From Jeotgalibaca porci (GTDB lineage Bacteria > Bacillota > Bacilli > Lactobacillales > Aerococcaceae), in the NCBI RefSeq assembly GCF_011299095.1, contig NZ_CP049889.1, positions 1,530,501 to 1,594,500 on the forward strand: a stretch of DNA of 64,000 nt, given 5' to 3'. Below, piece after piece: positions 62,032 to 64,000 of this stretch (position 1 is its first letter; each line of letters opens with the position of its first letter). The notes below the pieces were generated by a model. It did no database searches, was not told the origin of the DNA, and saw only the letters and a program-made list of their open reading frames with translations. Both the position numbers and the translations under genes were made by a program.

Positions 62032-62202
62032 GTATGTTCCTCCAAACGTAATTTACTTGTAACAACTTGATTATACGCTTAATATGTCTAATTCGAAAGT
62101 TAAAACCGAAGTAGTAAAAGAAATAATTTAGCGTATTCGGGTTCTCTTTCGCATCGTAATCATGCGCTATATGGTATTATATTTGTAAAAGGGAGGCTGG
62201 CT

Positions 62203-62207
62203 ATGAA
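62203..62207 (+). pseudogene. CDP-alcohol phosphatidyltransferase (PgsA-like), split by the IS element (5' part)
   Basis: A perfect GGGAGG site 6 bases upstream of an ATG at 62203 is followed by AA and then the IS left end. Joining across the IS (63921 onward) gives ATG AAA CAT and the predicted start MKHVPNLLTLLRLFMIPIYL. That fits the N-terminus of CDP-alcohol phosphatidyltransferases such as PgsA. The rest continues to the window edge at 64000, so only the first 28 codons are visible. As it stands the reading frame has a TGA just inside the IS right end. Whether the gene is essential (pgsA) or a paralogue cannot be decided. Confidence 0.7.
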
Positions 62208-62270
62208 TGATAAGCTCCCTTCAAAGTAGACACTGAAAAAAACAAACTACTTTGAAGGGGGTTTTTTTCT

Positions 62271-62981
62271 ATGACTAGAAAACATACCGATCCAGAACTG
62301 TTACATTTAATTGATTTACACCTAAGGGGTGTTTCTTATCGAACACTTGTTGATCAGCACCATCTCAAACTATCTGATACCACTTTTATGAATTATGTCC
62401 ATCGGTACCAGGACCATGGCATGGAAGGGATCCGCTCCCAGAAGAATTACCGCAGTTACTCGAAAGAATTCAAGCAGAAAATTGTAGCTGAATACCTACA
62501 GACGGGTTACGGCTTTTCATACTTAGCCGCTAAATATAACATTCCATCTAAAACAACGGTAAACAAATGGGTAATTCGATATACTGAAGGAAAAGAGAAT
62601 GAGACATATTCTCCGAAATCTGAGGTGTACAACATGACGGGTGTTAAAAAATCATATGAAGAAAAATTAAAAATCGTAGAAGATTACATAGCCAATCGCC
62701 TGACTTATCTGGAAGCAGCGGAGAAAAACCATGTAAGTTACAGTAACATTTATTCCTGGGTGAATAAATACAAAAAGCATGGACCGATAGGTCTGGAAGA
62801 CAACCGGGGCCGCGGGAAGCCCACGGAAATTCAAACAACGGAAGAACGTTTAAACGCAGAAGTAGAGACACTTAAAGCCCGGAACAAATGGCTAGAAATG
62901 GAGAACGATGCGTTAAAAAAGCGCCGAAAAATCGCTGGGAATCACAAATCACAGGGGTTAGACAAGAAGTGGAATATTTAA
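62271..62981 (+). CDS. IS3-family transposase OrfA
   Basis: A 236-aa DNA-binding part, longer than common OrfA proteins because it carries three HTH-like blocks: LHLRGVSYRTLVDQHHLKLS, EYLQTGYGFSYLAAKYNIPS and the third GVKKSYEEKLKIVEDYIAN. The end overlaps OrfB. In the overlap the sequence TTAAAAAAG (62913-62921) has an A6G slippery site for -1 frameshifting to give the OrfAB transposase. Confidence 0.85.
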   Translation: MTRKHTDPELLHLIDLHLRGVSYRTLVDQHHLKLSDTTFMNYVHRYQDHGMEGIRSQKNYRSYSKEFKQKIVAEYLQTGYGFSYLAAKYNIPSKTTVNKWVIRYTEGKENETYSPKSEVYNMTGVKKSYEEKLKIVEDYIANRLTYLEAAEKNHVSYSNIYSWVNKYKKHGPIGLEDNRGRGKPTEIQTTEERLNAEVETLKARNKWLEMENDALKKRRKIAGNHKSQGLDKKWNI

Positions 62982-63829
62982 CTATTGAAGAATTAAAGCA
63001 TAAATATCCCGTTATCCATCTTTGTGACATACTGGGTATCGCCAAATCCAGCTACTATAAGTGGTTAAAACGGGAACCCTCAGAAACAGAATTAAAACGC
63101 CTGAAACTGATGTGGGCGATCAAAGGAATCCACGAGGCATTCGGTGGGATTTACGGCTACCGAAGAATGACCATCTTTCTCAACTTTTTTAGAAGAGCGA
63201 AAGTGAATCATAAGTGTGTACACCGCCTCATGAGAATCATGGGGATCACAGCCGTCATCCGTCGCAAAAGAAGGAACTACGTGCCACACAAAGCTGCACA
63301 TGTGGCTGAAAACATCTTAAACCGTGATTTCCACGCTGAAAGACCCATGGAAAAGTTATTGACGGATGTCACGGAATTCCGGTTGACCAATGGGACAAAA
63401 CGTTACCTGAGCGCTATTTATGACCTCGGGTCAAAGAAAATCGTGGCTTATAAAACCAGTCACCGCAATGACAACCCGTTAGTACTGGATACACTAAAGC
63501 AGATTTTGGGTGATGTAAAGCCTGAAACCACACTGATTCATAGCGACCGCGGTTCCCAGTACACCTCCCATGCCTTTAACAAGATGATTAAAGATCACCA
63601 GATAATCCATAGTATGTCACGCGTCTCGAAATGTATTGACAACGGCCCTATGGAAGGCTTTTGGGGTACCCTCAAGGTGGAGATGTTTAACCTGGATACG
63701 TTTGACAGACCAGCGTACTTAGACCGGAAAATCAAGGCATACATCGCGTTCTTCAACAATGAACGCGTTACTTTGGATATGGGATTAGCAATTCCTACGG
63801 AAGAGAAGATTCTACAAATGATTGCATAA
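62888..63829 (+). CDS. IS3-family transposase OrfB (rve integrase core)
   Basis: A 313-aa frame with an rve/DDE catalytic core. The DDE triad is in LLTDVTEFRL (D), LIHSDRGSQYTS (D) and GFWGTLKVEM (E). HTH_21-like IKGIHEAFGGIYGYRRMTIF precedes it. It lies in the -1 frame relative to OrfA; the apparent start at 62888 is within OrfA and translation most likely comes by frameshift at A6G. The Cterm ends shortly before the right inverted repeat. Confidence 0.9.
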   Translation: MARNGERCVKKAPKNRWESQITGVRQEVEYLTIEELKHKYPVIHLCDILGIAKSSYYKWLKREPSETELKRLKLMWAIKGIHEAFGGIYGYRRMTIFLNFFRRAKVNHKCVHRLMRIMGITAVIRRKRRNYVPHKAAHVAENILNRDFHAERPMEKLLTDVTEFRLTNGTKRYLSAIYDLGSKKIVAYKTSHRNDNPLVLDTLKQILGDVKPETTLIHSDRGSQYTSHAFNKMIKDHQIIHSMSRVSKCIDNGPMEGFWGTLKVEMFNLDTFDRPAYLDRKIKAYIAFFNNERVTLDMGLAIPTEEKILQMIA

Positions 63830-63918
63830 ACGCTACAAAAAAAAGACCACACATTTTTACATGCATGGTCTAAAATACTTTGTTTTTTTACCTGTCTACT
63901 TGACAGGGGGCAGTTCAG

Positions 63919-64000
63919 AAACATGTACCGAATCTTTTGACCTTATTACGTTTATTTATGATTCCTATTTATTTGCTGGTTTTCTATATGGAAAGCCCCA
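63919..64000 (+). pseudogene. CDP-alcohol phosphatidyltransferase, 3' side of the IS (cut by window edge)
   Basis: Continues the frame disrupted at 62203. From 63919 the codons read K-H-V-P-N-L-L-T-L-L-R-L-F-M-I-P-I-Y-L-L, an N-terminal PgsA-like block. No ATG, GTG or TTG lies in frame between the TGA at the IS end (63901-63903) and the PN block; the first alternative starts are the TTG at 63934 (inside the block) and ATG at 63955. Any product would lack conserved residues. The window ends inside the gene. Confidence 0.65.

Larger units (their letters stand above)
62208..63917. mobile_element. Complete IS3-family insertion sequence
   Basis: A 1710-bp element. The 25-bp imperfect inverted repeats begin TGATAAGCTCCC at 62208 and, read from the right end, TGAACTGCCCCC at 63917; both end in AAGTAGACA. 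It is flanked by a 3-bp direct repeat GAA (62205-62207 and 63918-63920), the expected target duplication for IS3. It carries two overlapping ORFs with a -1 frameshift signal. The intact repeats, frames and TSD indicate a recent insertion. The right end carries an outward-facing TTGACA (63900-63905), a potential -35. Confidence 0.9.

Noticed and set aside
63835-64000. Functional outward promoter of the IS
   Set aside because: A TTGACA faces outward, but no good -10 is found at the right distance, so expression of the downstream fragment is not supported.

Overview
The window looks like a chromosomal segment of a low-GC Gram-positive bacterium, most likely a Lactobacillales member near Carnobacteriaceae or Aerococcaceae. 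The evidence is strong AGGAGG-type ribosome binding sites, frequent intrinsic terminators, a PyrR-type attenuator before a uracil permease, a CcpA-like cre site, a CodY-like box before an opp operon, heterodimeric ABC exporters and YugP/YidD/NdpA homologues. The genus cannot be fixed from sequence alone. No rRNA, tRNA, CRISPR array or prophage was seen.

Layout. 1-14.1 kb is mostly housekeeping: a DUF1622 tail, rsuA, an HExxH protein, an orphan PTS EIIC with a ketopantoate reductase, an AI-2E permease, a PduO-type adenosyltransferase, an SDR, nnr, pyrP with its attenuator, a nucleotidase, yugP and a TetR-GTPase pair. 14.3-14.5 kb holds a compact 25-residue peptide gene with two good promoters and a strong terminator. 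14.9-32.2 kb carries transporters, AraC and IclR regulators, KdgK, a GH3 hydrolase, an aldo/keto reductase, an acetate-type transporter and an S9 peptidase. 32.7-38.4 kb is a complete oppABCDF operon.

38.9-47.3 kb is an AT-rich defence island. It starts with a tight three-gene cassette: a free-standing copy of the Sau3AI C-terminal (effector) half, a DGNRR (ParB/Srx-like) protein, and a PLD-like/SNF2 helicase. Next comes a complete Sau3AI-like GATC restriction-modification pair (C5 methylase and nuclease) and an HNH endonuclease. The cassette gene and the nuclease next door are paralogous over the C-terminal half. The cassette matches no defence system I can name and is the best candidate for an undescribed system.

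47.3-62.0 kb returns to chromosomal genes: an Eis-like acetyltransferase, a lipid kinase, an HrtBA-like heme exporter, a decayed ring-cleavage dioxygenase beside an intact alpha/beta hydrolase, a second GH3 enzyme, an LLM flavin oxidoreductase with an FMN reductase, an Lrp-aminotransferase operon, yidD and a NatAB-like ABC exporter. At the right edge a complete IS3-family element with a 3-bp GAA duplication sits in codon 2 of a CDP-alcohol phosphatidyltransferase (PgsA-like) gene.

Intergenic DNA is unusually rich in hairpin repeats: a ~300-bp dispersed repeat (2 copies), a 52-bp x4 tandem hairpin array, two smaller palindrome families, a tandem triple terminator-like hairpin, and a 172-bp element with perfect 10-bp terminal inverted repeats.
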